In this document: positions 43,353 through 52,827 of the stretch, piece by piece
How positions within the stretch are numbered: the first letter of the stretch is position 1
Layout: every line of letters starts with the position of its first letter
Origin: CBDCYS01 sp965226185
Lineage (GTDB): Bacteria > Acidobacteriota > Terriglobia > Bryobacterales > UBA6623
Reading direction: 5' to 3'
DNA: 64,000 nucleotides
Assembly (NCBI GenBank): GCA_965226185.1
Contig: CBDDCT010000007.1
Location: forward strand, 1,736,001 to 1,800,000
The notes under the pieces: model-generated
Database searches by the model: none
What the model was told of the DNA's origin: nothing
Seen by the model: the letters and a program-made list of their open reading frames with translations, nothing else
Program-made: the position numbers and the translations under genes

Positions 43353-45410
43353 CTAATCGCTGACCGCGATCGTCACGTCATCACGGCTCTTCTTGCCGCC
43401 GATTTCGATGATGAGAGGAACCGCGTCCCCTGTCGGAGCATCGGCGGGCACGGTAACGTTCACCTGATAAACCGCCACAAACTGCGGCGACATCCCGGCG
43501 AAAGCCACGGGCGCCTCGACGCCGCCTAACGTCACCTTGGGAACCGTCACCGTATCACGCCGCACGAAGTTCCCCTGATCGTCCAGGCTGTCGTCGCCGA
43601 TGTCAATCGGCGGATTCGTGGGACCGAGACCGTTGGCGAAGATCGTCATGATTTCCCCGCGCCGAATCGGTTAGCTGCCGGGCAGCGAACCGACCGGCTG
43701 CGCCAATGCGCCGTCGACGGCGTCGAAGGCGATTGCGCGGCCGGCGCCGAAGTCGGCGGTGAAGATTCCCGGCGCGTGGTCGGACAGCTCGACTTGGACG
43801 GGATCGCTTTCGAGCCCGCTGTGCTTCACAACGATGGTCGCCGTTCTCGACCCTTGGCGGACCGAGCGTTCTTCTCGTAGCGGCGGCGCCTCCGCATCCC
43901 TGAGCATTTGGAAGTTCATCTGTCCGTTCGATCCGAAGAACAGCGGTGCCGGCACGCCGTCTACTTCGACCTGGGTGCCGTCCAACTCGGTTGGCAGCGG
44001 CACTGAGTTCGCGTTAGCGGGCATCCCGGGCATGAGGTTTTCGCCGAAAACCGAGACGATCGAGCCGGGCTGAAGCGGCGGCGACCGGAATGTCGCCCCG
44101 TCGACGATTCCGTTCCCGGGAACCTGGATATTGATCTGCGGCTCGTCGCAGAACATCGGTGGGGGAATGATCACGCTGATCGGATCGAGCAAGAAAACGA
44201 ACAATGGAAGCACGCCGATGAGTTGATCACGTCCTGCCTCGGACAGCGGAACGCCCCCCGGCGAACCTCCTTCCAGCGGCCCCAGGAATCCCTTTACTTC
44301 CACCATCCCTTCGACGGGTCCGTTCGGGCAGTCGGCGGAGACGGGGATTGCGAAGCTATCCAGCGCATCCGCTCCGGTGACGCCCGCATCACCTTCGGCC
44401 TCGTAGACAAAGAAGTCGCCGGCGCCGACGGGGTCGTCGGGCGGAATCATGGTAAGGGGAGGATCATCGCAATCGTCGATCAGCGTCCCTCCGGAGAAGT
44501 CTTCGTCCGGATCGAGCACCGCCCGCAGCCAGAAGCCCGGCGTCGTCCGCGATTCGATGCAGGCGGGAAGGCTGACCGTCGCGTCGAGACCCGGAGGCAG
44601 GTCAATGCCCAGAATCAACCGCGTGCCGCTGCCGGCCGGGCTGAACGGGCCGCTGGGGTCGGGGAGGTAACCGCTTTCCGTGTCGTAAATAGCCAAGGGA
44701 TCGTCCTGGGCGGGAATCCCCGGAAAGCCAGGCTCGGTTTCAAAGCGCTTGAGGAAAGTCCGCGGGTTGCCGGCTTCCGTGATGACAATCGTGCCCGGGC
44801 CGCCTTGCAGGGCTGGGAAGTGCTCCGCCTCGAAGGACACGAAGGGTCGGTTGGCAAGGGGAGGGTCGTCAAAGAAGGTCTGGTTGATTCCCTCCGTGAA
44901 CTGCGCTCCGGTTACGATCGGCCCCTCGCGCAGCCTGGAAATGGCGCGAGCCCGGAGCCACCTCAGGGTGTAGGCTGTGGATATCCCTTGATAGGGTACG
45001 TCCTCAAAGCGCACAGCGCGGTTGAGGTTCGGATTCTGTTTGCCCTGGATGATTTTGCCCACCGGGGTTCCCTGCTCTGGGGACGACAGCTTCCCTTCAC
45101 CCACCCCGGCGCTGGGCGGGCCGGTAACGACCAGCACGGCGTCGATGTCGTTCGGCCCCGGTCCGATCACGGGGTTGGCGACCTCGACGCTCAGGAAAAT
45201 TTCGAGGTCGAAGGTGAGCAGAGTCTGCTCCGTGCCGCCGCCACACGTGAAAACGATACTCGGCATCAACTCGGCGACGCCCTTGCGGCGTACCGTGGAC
45301 ACCTCTATCGGCTCGCGGACGCAGTTGACTTGTTGCGCCGACGAAGGAAGGGAGGTCAGGCAACCCAAGACTCCCGCGGAAACGAAGAAGGCTATATTTC
45401 GCAAGGTCAT
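43353..45410 (-). pseudogene. Secreted TIGR03437-domain protein, interrupted by an in-frame stop
   Basis: One continuous reading frame of 685 codons runs from ATG 45410 (signal peptide MTLRNIAFFVSAGVLG...SSAQQ, with GGAG upstream) to 43353, broken only by TAA at 43671-43673. The first part ends LAQPVGSLPGS; after the stop the same frame continues PIRRGEIMTIFANGLGPTNPP. Together these form the C-terminal TIGR03437 (Solibacter-type) domain, whose usual text is near ...NPARPGEVVTIYATGLG. The break falls inside that domain. The N-terminal region (Pro/Asp-rich, with possible beta repeats) is not one I recognise. The mobile element copy 3 is inserted 32 bases before the start. Confidence 0.7.
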
Positions 45411-45442
45411 GAAATAACTCCGAACGAGGGAGTAGTGTATCA

Positions 45443-45972
45443 CCTGAATTATGCACTGCGGCGTGGACCTGAGGAGGGCTGAGCCGCAAGGGACCATTGG
45501 GGACCCCCGAAAACATGGGGTAAAAAGGTAGGCTGGCAAAGATCCCAGCTTCGCCAGCCAACCCCAAGGAGGTCACCCACATGGTTACCAGACGAAAACA
45601 GCATAGCTCCCAAAGGCCCGTCCAACAAGGCCCAGCCGTGACGGCCTCGCGGCCCAATAAAATCGGGGCTTCGACGCCTTACCACTTCCGCGGCAGGAAG
45701 CCGACTCCCTACGGCGGCTTGCTGCCGGTGGTCGGGAGGGCGCTGATCTGAGAGCCTGGCTATGCGCTATGCATAAAATTTTATGCACTAGCCGTAACAC
45801 ACTGGAAACACGTCACTTCCGAGCGAGGTTTTGACGACGCGGATTCTGGGCGGGAAGGGAAACCGGACACGGAGAAGTCAAAAGGCCAGTTGCCGAGCTA
45901 CCACCTCACGACGACCGCCAACCCGCTACGAACGCAGCCACACTCGCAAAGTGAATCTGTGCATAATTCAGG
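45443..45972 (+). mobile_element. 530 bp non-autonomous transposable element (MITE-like), copy 3
   Basis: Same length and terminal repeats as the other copies, in the orientation of copy 1. Direct duplication TATCA at 45438-45442 and 45973-45977. By eye nearly identical to copy 2, so recently moved. Its left end lies 32 bases upstream of the TIGR03437 gene start, in that gene's promoter or leader. The residual frame is at 45581-45751, pointing away from the gene. Confidence 0.93.
45581..45751 (+). CDS. Residual transposase N-terminus in element copy 3
   Basis: The same 56-codon basic frame with AAGGAGG ribosome binding site as the other copies, ending TPYGGLLPVVGRALI. It has no catalytic part. 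Confidence 0.5.
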   Translation: MVTRRKQHSSQRPVQQGPAVTASRPNKIGASTPYHFRGRKPTPYGGLLPVVGRALI

Positions 45973-45977
45973 TATCA

Positions 45978-46621
45978 CCGTTGCCCACGAGGCGCGAGCT
46001 ACGCCCGTGGAGCTGTCCGCGCGTGGAGCCTGCAACCAACTGATTTCAAGGGTGCGTAGTCACCCCAGGACCCTACGTCGCATAGCTGTCGGTAACAAGC
46101 CTTCCCGCTAGCTATCCGACCAGAATCCTGCTAGCCGCCTGATTGGGCTCGATTGCGGCCCGCTCGGCGAGCGATTTCGGACGCTCTGACAGCCGATTGC
46201 TAGATGGGAAGTTATTTCTCGTTAGCTATCCGACGGCGTCGCCCTTCGTGGGATATTCTAGCGTGGACTGCTGGCAAATGAGGTCCGCCTGCACATAAAG
46301 CATCCGACTCGCCGACGCCCCTGCCACAAAGCACAGGCCGCGATGTAACCGCAACCTCAGCATACCCGCGCCGCCCGCTGTCTGTTTCTGATGAGGGTTT
46401 ATTTGTGAGATGGCTCCGAGCCGCTGAGAAGCGAATCAACAGTAGGGCCTTGGCCCGCGGATCGCGGATTGACCGCGGGCCGGCTGGCCGTTCCTCTTTT
46501 TCGCATGGAGCTTCGCTTTTACGGCCGCGAAGCAGATTCTCCGCCGCCGAGACGTGCCGGCTGGTAATTTTATCACTCCATCCAAGGGGCTAGACTTGTA
46601 AGAGCAAGATGTTTTCCGTTC
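45978..46621. other. Intergenic region with no recognised gene
   Basis: About 640 bases after element copy 3. GTTAGCTATCCGAC-like text occurs twice (near 46108 and 46222). GGCCCGCGG pairs perfectly with CCGCGGGCC (46452-46481) but has no T-run after it. No open frame is convincing. Confidence 0.4.
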
Positions 46622-47023
46622 ATGTGTCCGCTATGCCATGAACCACTGGTTGCCTTCGAACTCGATGGCGTCGAAATCGATCGCTGTGTCGATTGTGGCG
46701 GCGTTTGGCTGGATGCCGGTGAGTTGGAGCTGATAGCCGGCCGGGCCGGAGCGCCGCCGGGCGAGATATCTCGCGCGCTCAGCGAAGCACGGGGCCGGCG
46801 GCACGGAACGCGGCGTTGCCCGCGCTGCCGCCGCAAGTTGCAGGTTGTTCAGGTAGAGGGATCATCCGTGGTTGAGCTGGACCGCTGCCCGGCCGGGCAC
46901 GGATTGTGGCTGGATGCCGGTGAGATGGAGTCTTTGACCGGCGCGTTTGAAACAGGCGAAGAAGGCGCGGTGGCTTCGTTTTTCAGCGATTTTTACGGCA
47001 AGAAAACTGAAGCGGGCGGGTAG
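46622..47023 (+). CDS. TFIIB-type zinc-ribbon protein with two ribbons
   Basis: A 133-residue protein with two copies of the zf-TFIIB module. The first is CPLCHEPL...DRCVDCGGVWLDAGELE; the second CPRCRRKL...DRCPAGHGLWLDAGEME. In the second ribbon the last cysteine of CxxC is a histidine (CPAGH). The function of this small bacterial family is not known. It precedes LemA and an M48 protease in the same direction (53 bases to lemA). Together they look like one unit. The start ATG 46622 has only a weak ribosome binding site. Confidence 0.78.
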   Translation: MCPLCHEPLVAFELDGVEIDRCVDCGGVWLDAGELELIAGRAGAPPGEISRALSEARGRRHGTRRCPRCRRKLQVVQVEGSSVVELDRCPAGHGLWLDAGEMESLTGAFETGEEGAVASFFSDFYGKKTEAGG

Positions 47024-47076
47024 CCAGATCGGGCCGGCGCCGGATCGGGGCCGCTGACCTTTCAGAGGAGGAGTTC

Positions 47077-47646
47077 ATGGTTAGTCTCATGTTTGTCTTG
47101 ATCGTTCCGCTCGCGGTTATTGCGCTGGTCTTGCTGTGGTGCGTGGGAATGTATAACACGCTCGTCACAATGAAGAAGCGGGTTGAAAACGCTTGGGCGC
47201 AAATCGATGTTCAGCTTAAGCGCAGGCACGACCTGATCCCCAACCTCGTCGAAACGGTCAAAGGCTATGCCTCACACGAGAAAGAAACCCTTGAGAACGT
47301 TACGCGGGCGAGGTCGCAGGCGGTTTCCGCCCAAGGCGCCGGTCCCCAGGCGCAAGCGGAACAGGCGCTGACAGGCGCGCTGGGGCGGCTGATGCTGGTT
47401 GTCGAGCAGTATCCCGACCTGAAGGCCAACCAAAACTTCCTGGCGCTTCAGGAAGAGTTGACCTCCACCGAGAACAAAATCGGATTCTCGCGCCAGCACT
47501 ACAACGACTCGGTGATGCAATACAACACGAAAACCGAGGTTGTGCCGACGAACATTATTGCCGGCATGTTCAATTTCAAAGAGATGGAGTTCTTCGAGAT
47601 CCAAGACGAAGCCGTGCGCGAGGCGCCCCAGGTTTCGTTTTCCTGA
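47077..47646 (+). CDS. LemA family protein
   Basis: A 189-residue LemA protein: an N-terminal transmembrane helix (LIVPLAVIALVLLWCVGMYN), then the family signature KKRVENAWAQIDVQLKRRHDLIPNLVETVKGYA and long helices with the repeated LQEELTSTENKIGFSRQHYNDSV. LemA is a membrane-anchored helical protein found beside HtpX/M48 peptidases and is thought to be a membrane stress or quality-control factor; this is family context. ATG 47077 has GAGGAGG upstream. The M48 gene follows after 187 bases. Confidence 0.9.
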   Translation: MVSLMFVLIVPLAVIALVLLWCVGMYNTLVTMKKRVENAWAQIDVQLKRRHDLIPNLVETVKGYASHEKETLENVTRARSQAVSAQGAGPQAQAEQALTGALGRLMLVVEQYPDLKANQNFLALQEELTSTENKIGFSRQHYNDSVMQYNTKTEVVPTNIIAGMFNFKEMEFFEIQDEAVREAPQVSFS

Positions 47647-47833
47647 GGCATGCAAGAAAAATCACGGAGCAGTCTAGCTCGCGGCGACACGGCGGGTTGA
47701 TTCGTTCGGGATTCAGCCGGCGGCGCTCGTAGCAGCTCTGATCGATCGGCACGTCCCCTTGAAACAGGGACGCCCGCCTGACACCGGGGGCGAATAGTTC
47801 AAGCCGGACCGGGAGCTTTGCCGGTCTCTACTG

Positions 47834-49348
47834 ATGTGGGAAGCCATCGCAGCCAATCGTCGCCGCTCCATCTCGCTGATTTCGCTGATGGGCGCGGTCC
47901 TGGTCACGTTCGGGGCTTGCCTGGGGCTTTACTATGGCACCGCGTATTCGGGGCCGGAGCCGTCCATCAAACAAATCCTTATCGCGGCCGGAGTTGGCGC
48001 GGGTATCGCGCTGGGGTTGTGGCTTGTGATGTGGCTGGTGGCCGTTTTTCAAGGCGATAGCTTGCTGTTGCGTTCGGCCGGGGCGCGGCGAGTTCAAAAA
48101 GTCCACCATCCGCGGCTATGGAACGTTGTCGAAGAGATGACGATCGCCGCCGGGCTTCCGCGGCAGCCCCGCATCTACGTTGTGGAAGACCACAGGCCGA
48201 ATGCTTTCGCGGTGGGGAGGAAACCGGGAAAAGCTGCTGTCGCCGTCACGTCCGGTCTGCTACGCCTGCTGAATCGGGACGAGCTGCAAGGCGTCGTCGC
48301 GCACGAAATCGCTCACGTTAAAAATCTTGATATCCGGTTCATGACAATCGCCGCCGTGCTGGCGGGCACGGTGGAAATGATCAGCAGGGGGGTTCTGTGG
48401 GGTAGCTACCATGGGGCGGGCCGCAGGCGCAGCCGGTCGCGCGGTGGAGGAAACGCCTACCTGCTAGCGCTGGTGTTCGTCCTCGCGATCGTCTCGCCGA
48501 TCTTGATTCGGCTGCTTTACATGGCCTGCTCCCGGCAGCGCGAATACCTTGCCGATGCCTCCGCGGCGCGCTTCACTCGTTTCCCCGACGGGCTGGCGGC
48601 GGCACTCGAGAAGCTGGCCGTCCAGAATCGGGATATTCCCTCGGGGCATGTGACAGGAGCACTGGCGCCGCTCTACATTGTGAACCCGCTGCAAGCCATC
48701 TCGGCCGCCGGCTGGTTCTCGACCCACCCTCCCACTGAATCCCGCATCAAGATTTTGCGGGGCATGGGCGGACGCGCCGGCTACGTTGATTATGAAGCCG
48801 CTTTTCGCAAGATTGAAGGGCAAAAGGCGCGGCTACGGGCGCTGGAGGCCGCCGCTCGGTCAGATCAGAGCGTGCGGGCGCGTTCTGCATCGCCGGCGGC
48901 TTCTGCATTGCCGGCGAGTTCTCCGTCAAAGGATACGGAGGGAACTGATTCGGGAGTGGCTCGAGCCCGTGAGGTAGCGGACCTGCTCGATCAGTTGGCG
49001 CTCTACACGCTGCTTCCGTGCGCCTGCGGGATGCGCATTAAAGCGCCGCCGGAGTTTCGCGGGGACCAGATCGAATGTCCTCGTTGCGAAAGGGTGAACT
49101 TCATGCCGAAGGCCGAATCTGTCTCGCGGCCGCGTGTTTCAGGTGAGTCCGGGGATGGCGACCGGCGCATCACCGGCGAAGCCCAGCCGGCTGGCGGGTC
49201 CAAGCTCGAATACACGCGGCGTGACGATGGATGGGATGCCTTCCGCTGTGCCTGCGGGCAAACCATTCAGCTCGGCCCCAACTTTCCACTCGACTACACG
49301 GTGTGCGCCAAGTGTGATCGCCGCATCGAGCTTCGCGGCCGAAAGTAG
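47834..49348 (+). CDS. M48 (HtpX-like) membrane metalloprotease with two C-terminal zinc ribbons
   Basis: A 504-residue protease. Two transmembrane helices (about 17-35 and 48-72) precede the M48 zinc motif HEIAH (VVAHEIAHVKNLD, about 158-170), further helices and the third ligand region (REYLADASAARF). After a disordered linker (about 340-375, partly a short tandem repeat) the protein has two zinc-ribbon units, each CxC...CxxC: CACGMRIKAPP...CPRC and CACGQTIQLG...CAKC. The extra ribbons are unusual for HtpX and may bind substrate or nucleic acid. It follows LemA, as M48 genes often do, in the same direction. Confidence 0.85.
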   Translation: MWEAIAANRRRSISLISLMGAVLVTFGACLGLYYGTAYSGPEPSIKQILIAAGVGAGIALGLWLVMWLVAVFQGDSLLLRSAGARRVQKVHHPRLWNVVEEMTIAAGLPRQPRIYVVEDHRPNAFAVGRKPGKAAVAVTSGLLRLLNRDELQGVVAHEIAHVKNLDIRFMTIAAVLAGTVEMISRGVLWGSYHGAGRRRSRSRGGGNAYLLALVFVLAIVSPILIRLLYMACSRQREYLADASAARFTRFPDGLAAALEKLAVQNRDIPSGHVTGALAPLYIVNPLQAISAAGWFSTHPPTESRIKILRGMGGRAGYVDYEAAFRKIEGQKARLRALEAAARSDQSVRARSASPAASALPASSPSKDTEGTDSGVARAREVADLLDQLALYTLLPCACGMRIKAPPEFRGDQIECPRCERVNFMPKAESVSRPRVSGESGDGDRRITGEAQPAGGSKLEYTRRDDGWDAFRCACGQTIQLGPNFPLDYTVCAKCDRRIELRGRK

Positions 49349-49536
49349 GCAACACGCAACAGTCCGGGCGTCGCGGGGTGTTAGTATTTTGGTAGCACTT
49401 TCGGGTTTAAGTAACTTTGGGTGGTAATGGGCCACAATTGCTCTGGTGTGTTTGAAGAATAATTGTGCGTTCCGTGTTTAGCCCGGAACTGAAACTTCTG
49501 TTGCAGCCAGATCGATCAAGAACATAGGAGAGAATC

Positions 49537-50355
49537 ATGGTCCGCGGAATTCTAAAATCACGTGCGGTGATGGTCGCCGCGTTCACGATCAGCTTGACCC
49601 TCACCTGTTTCGCGCAGACTCCGGCCACGAAGAACGCTTGCCGGGACGTGCCGACACACAGCCGGCTCAAAGCCGCTTTGAAGAAAGGGCTGAGCAGCAG
49701 CCGTAACGGTGGTCTGAATAACAATATGTGGGGAACGGTGGTCAATCGGGACGGAATCGTTTGTGCCGTGGCGTTTACGGGTGTTGACCGTGGTGAGCAA
49801 TGGCCCGGGAGCCGCGTCATTTCGGCGCAAAAGGCGAACACCGCGAATGCATTCATCTTACCCGCGGGAGTGCGCCGCGGGGCAGCCGGGCTGGCATTGT
49901 CGACGGCTAACCTTTATTCGGCGGTTCAGCCAGGGGGTTCGCTTTTCGGGTTGATCGAGAGCAACCCGGTGAATCTGCCCGCGGCCTACGGTGGCGACCC
50001 CGAACTCTATGGTCAGCCGAACGACCCAATGGTGGGGCAGCGAATCGGCGGCGTCAACACATTTGGAGGCGGGCTGGCCCTTTACTCGGAAAATGGCGAT
50101 GTCGTGGGCGGAGTCGGCGTCAGCGGCGACTTCTCTTGCACCGATCACATCGTCGCCTGGAGGACTCGCGATGTCTTGGGGCTGGATCACGTGCCAACCG
50201 GGGTGAGCCCCAGCGGTGATGACAACATCATCATCGATACGGCCGTTGATCCGGATACGGGTCACACTGTCAGCGAAAGCGGCTGGGGCCACCCTGATTG
50301 CGGTTCCAAGGTGCTCTCCGACTCGCTCCCGGGACGTTTCAGGATTGGTCCCTGA
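49537..50355 (+). CDS. Secreted GlcG/HbpS-like (DUF336) protein
   Basis: A 272-residue exported protein with a signal peptide (AAFTISLTLTCFAQ). The domain reads WGTVVNRDGIVCAVAFTGVDRGEQWPGSRVISAQKANTANAF and later GGGLALYSENGDVVGGVGVSGDFSCTDH. This is the GlcG/HbpS fold, whose members bind heme or other small molecules. The C-terminal part (about 210-272) is specific to this subgroup. ATG 49537 has AGGAGA nearby. Ligand and partner are not clear from context. Confidence 0.75.
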   Translation: MVRGILKSRAVMVAAFTISLTLTCFAQTPATKNACRDVPTHSRLKAALKKGLSSSRNGGLNNNMWGTVVNRDGIVCAVAFTGVDRGEQWPGSRVISAQKANTANAFILPAGVRRGAAGLALSTANLYSAVQPGGSLFGLIESNPVNLPAAYGGDPELYGQPNDPMVGQRIGGVNTFGGGLALYSENGDVVGGVGVSGDFSCTDHIVAWRTRDVLGLDHVPTGVSPSGDDNIIIDTAVDPDTGHTVSESGWGHPDCGSKVLSDSLPGRFRIGP

Positions 50356-50424
50356 GCTGGACCTGGGTTCGTCAGGTGAGAAGCCCTGGCGGCCACCGCC
50401 GCGGTCTTGGAAGGAAAGCCGGGA

Positions 50425-51129
50425 CTACCGCTGCGGGAAGACTCTTTTGACTTTGCGAGGGATCTTCAGCCGCAAAGCAGACTCCTTCAGCGAAGGGTTC
50501 AACGTAATGTCCGTGTAGGTGTAAAGGCGATAGTCTCCGGGGTTCGGGCCGTAGAGTTTTTGCTGCACCGGCTGCCACTGGGTTGTCGAGATCCACATCT
50601 CCAGCCGCGACATGCTTTCGCGCATTTTCTCGGCCTTGGGGACCAACTCCAGTTTCACGGTGGCCTCTCCGGCTGCCTGTTCCTCCCCGGCGAGCTTGAG
50701 TTCATAGTGCTCGCTGAGGAACCGGCCGGCCGTGCCGAAGCCCAGCAACAACGCTTGTTCCAAAGCGTCCTTCGACTTCGACACGTCGTATTCCTCGACC
50801 GTCGCGATGCGGGGACGGTAGATCTCAACCTTTGTGCCTTGGATGGAAACGAAATAGGGGTAGGGCTTTTGAAACTCGATGAGGAGATTGACCTGCCCCT
50901 TCTTGTCCCTCAGGACTTTGATGATTCCCTCTTCCGTGCTCGTGTCTTCGACGATGTCGGTGTAGCTGACCCAACTGACCTGAGCTTGCATTCCCCGGTA
51001 GGCGTCGGAGGCACGGTCCATGTTCGCCAGCAGCGTATCGAGCTCGACCGCCAGGGCCGGCCACGACAGAAGGAAGAGCAGAAGAACGGGAAGGGTGCAT
51101 CCCGCCGTGCATTCAGCTAAGTGTCGCAT
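50425..51129 (-). CDS. LolA-like outer-membrane lipoprotein-sorting protein
   Basis: A 234-residue periplasmic protein. The signal peptide (TLPVLLLFLLSWPALA) leads to a LolA-type half-barrel: VELDTLLANMDRASDAYRGMQAQVSWVSYT, then FQKPYPYFVSI...EIYRPRI and LEMWISTTQWQPVQQKLYGPNPGDYRLYTYTDI. Such proteins carry lipoproteins or lipids across the periplasm. It may be a specialised paralogue and not the main LolA. ATG 51129 is taken because it opens on the signal; the frame extends to 51267 without support. Confidence 0.72.
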   Translation of the reverse strand: MRHLAECTAGCTLPVLLLFLLSWPALAVELDTLLANMDRASDAYRGMQAQVSWVSYTDIVEDTSTEEGIIKVLRDKKGQVNLLIEFQKPYPYFVSIQGTKVEIYRPRIATVEEYDVSKSKDALEQALLLGFGTAGRFLSEHYELKLAGEEQAAGEATVKLELVPKAEKMRESMSRLEMWISTTQWQPVQQKLYGPNPGDYRLYTYTDITLNPSLKESALRLKIPRKVKRVFPQR

Positions 51130-51310
51130 TCGTTTAAGGATGTGCGCGGATGATGCAAACTGTCTGGCAGCAGCCGATTCGGTTCGAGGTGACGCCGGGC
51201 GCACGCAGTGAGTTCTGAGTTTCTTCAAGCGGCGCCGAGCCCAGGTGAGAATCTGGCGCACTATCATAGGGACCCCGAAAACACGCTCAACGTTTCCCCG
51301 GATTTGGCAT

Positions 51311-51679
51311 TCAGGGACGGGCGTAGACCAGGTAGGCTCGGATTTCCCCTTCCGAATCGGTCGAGGGGCGTTTATCGGTCACGCGAAGATTCTTCCCGGT
51401 TCGCTGGCGCAGCAGAGTCGCGAGTTTGTCGTCGATCTCATCGGCTGGGGTTTCATCGATGACGAAAGGCTCAACCCAAAACACCATCGTTTCAGGATGG
51501 TCCGATAGCGCTTCGATTTGTTGAACGCTAGGAGGCCGCGGCTGGTCGTCAAAGAATCCGCGAGGCGTCAAAAAGATGAAAAGAAGGATGGCAATCGCCA
51601 GCACATCGTACTGCCACGAACCCCTGCGGTACTCCCACAAGATGAGCGGCCGCACCGCGCGCCAGAATTTTCCGAACAT
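51311..51679 (-). CDS. Hypothetical small membrane protein
   Basis: A 122-residue protein with one likely transmembrane helix (YDVLAIAILLFIFL, about 24-38), an N-terminal basic/aromatic segment and a C-terminal soluble domain of about 70 residues. I recognise no family. It lies upstream of the LolA-like gene, same strand, and may be co-transcribed. Its end matches a conserved-looking GEIRAYLVYARP segment. Confidence 0.6.
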   Translation of the reverse strand: MFGKFWRAVRPLILWEYRRGSWQYDVLAIAILLFIFLTPRGFFDDQPRPPSVQQIEALSDHPETMVFWVEPFVIDETPADEIDDKLATLLRQRTGKNLRVTDKRPSTDSEGEIRAYLVYARP

Positions 51680-51727
51680 GATGTCATTTTATCGTAGAAT
51701 GAGTTGGGACGAAGTGGTACTTGCACA

Positions 51728-52768
51728 ATGACTCAGGTCCGAAAAAAGATCAGCCGGTTCTTTCGGCTCGCGGCTCATACTCAGTTGTTGCCCATTCTCG
51801 AAAGTGGCGACGATCCGCTGATCGGTGGCCAGGCGGTCATCGAAGGAGTCATGATGCGGGCTCCTCATAGCTACTGCGTTACCGTACGAAGGCCCGACGG
51901 ATCAACCGCTTCCGATCAGGGCTTGCTGGAGCGCCCGTCGGAAAAGCATAGGGTGCTCGGCTGGCCTGTCATCCGAGGCGTGGGAACCCTGGGGCAAGCC
52001 ATGAGCCTCGGCATCAAGACCCTGCGTTTCTCGGCGAACCAGGCTCTGATCGAAGAAGGCGAACAACAGGATTCCGGTAGCGAAAAGAGCACAAAGGAAG
52101 ACCCAAGAGAGGAAAAGAAGTCCAGTGAAATCTCAGGGTGGATGATGGCGCTGAACGTGATCTTCTCAATCGCTTTCTTTATCTTCCTCTACAAATTCGT
52201 CCCGCTCGTCATCACGACCCAGCTTCAAGAGTACAGCTCTTGGCTCTCCGGCAACATCGCGTTCAACCTCGTGGACGGCATCATTCGCTTGGCGATCTTC
52301 CTCACGTTTCTGGCCTTGATCTCCAGAATGGAAGACATTCGGCGAGTGTTTGAATACCACGGGGCCGAACACAAAGTCGTGTTTAACTACGAATCAGGGA
52401 AGCCGGTTGATATCGCCACTTCACAAGCGTTCACGACCTTCCACCCGCGTTGCGGAACTAGTTTTCTGATGGTCGTGATGCTGATCAGCATCGTGGTCTA
52501 CTCGCTCATTCCGGTCGAAGGTTTCGCGCTCAGGTTCCTCATGCGGATTCTTCTGTTGCCAGTCATCGCCGGTATCAGCTATGAAGTCATTCGCTTCGCC
52601 GCCAAGCGCCAGGGAACCCTTTGGATGACTATGGTCGCCCCCGGCCTGTGGCTGCAGCGAATCACGACCAAGAACCCCGCCGACGATCAAGTCGAGATTT
52701 CCATCCAGTCGCTCGAGGCCGCCATGGCGCTCGAGAAAGAACAAACCGGCGAGCTGGTGATCGCTTAG
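51728..52768 (+). CDS. DUF1385 membrane protein
   Basis: A 346-residue integral membrane protein of DUF1385. Diagnostic motifs are IGGQAVIEGVMMRAPHSY near the start, RVFEYHGAEHKVVFNYE in the middle and HPRCGTSFLMVVMLISIVVYSL, with three or four further helices. DUF1385 is nearly always upstream of prfA and prmC, as here, which suggests a link to translation, but the biochemistry is unknown. ATG 51728 is chosen over an upstream TTG (51704). Stop to prfA start is 59 bases. Confidence 0.85.
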   Translation: MTQVRKKISRFFRLAAHTQLLPILESGDDPLIGGQAVIEGVMMRAPHSYCVTVRRPDGSTASDQGLLERPSEKHRVLGWPVIRGVGTLGQAMSLGIKTLRFSANQALIEEGEQQDSGSEKSTKEDPREEKKSSEISGWMMALNVIFSIAFFIFLYKFVPLVITTQLQEYSSWLSGNIAFNLVDGIIRLAIFLTFLALISRMEDIRRVFEYHGAEHKVVFNYESGKPVDIATSQAFTTFHPRCGTSFLMVVMLISIVVYSLIPVEGFALRFLMRILLLPVIAGISYEVIRFAAKRQGTLWMTMVAPGLWLQRITTKNPADDQVEISIQSLEAAMALEKEQTGELVIA

Positions 52769-52781
52769 CCCGCTTTTCTCA
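52765..52781. repeat. Single arm of the foldback repeat
   Basis: TTAGCCCGCTTTTCTCA matches the left arm of the 4018-4201 element. It begins inside the DUF1385 stop codon, so that stop (TAG) is supplied by the repeat. Confidence 0.5.
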
Positions 52782-52827
52782 GTTTGCAGAGAAACGTGGC
52801 CAGCACAACATCTTGCCGGAGCTTCCC

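Noticed and set aside
45411..45539. N-terminal extension of the TIGR03437 gene into element copy 3
   Set aside because: The frame is open by chance. The signal peptide and ribosome binding site fix the start at 45410.
52621..52827. Extended N-terminus of prfA overlapping DUF1385
   Set aside because: RF1 begins at ATG 52828 with GGAG upstream and the usual length of 351 residues. The upstream part overlaps the DUF1385 gene in another frame.
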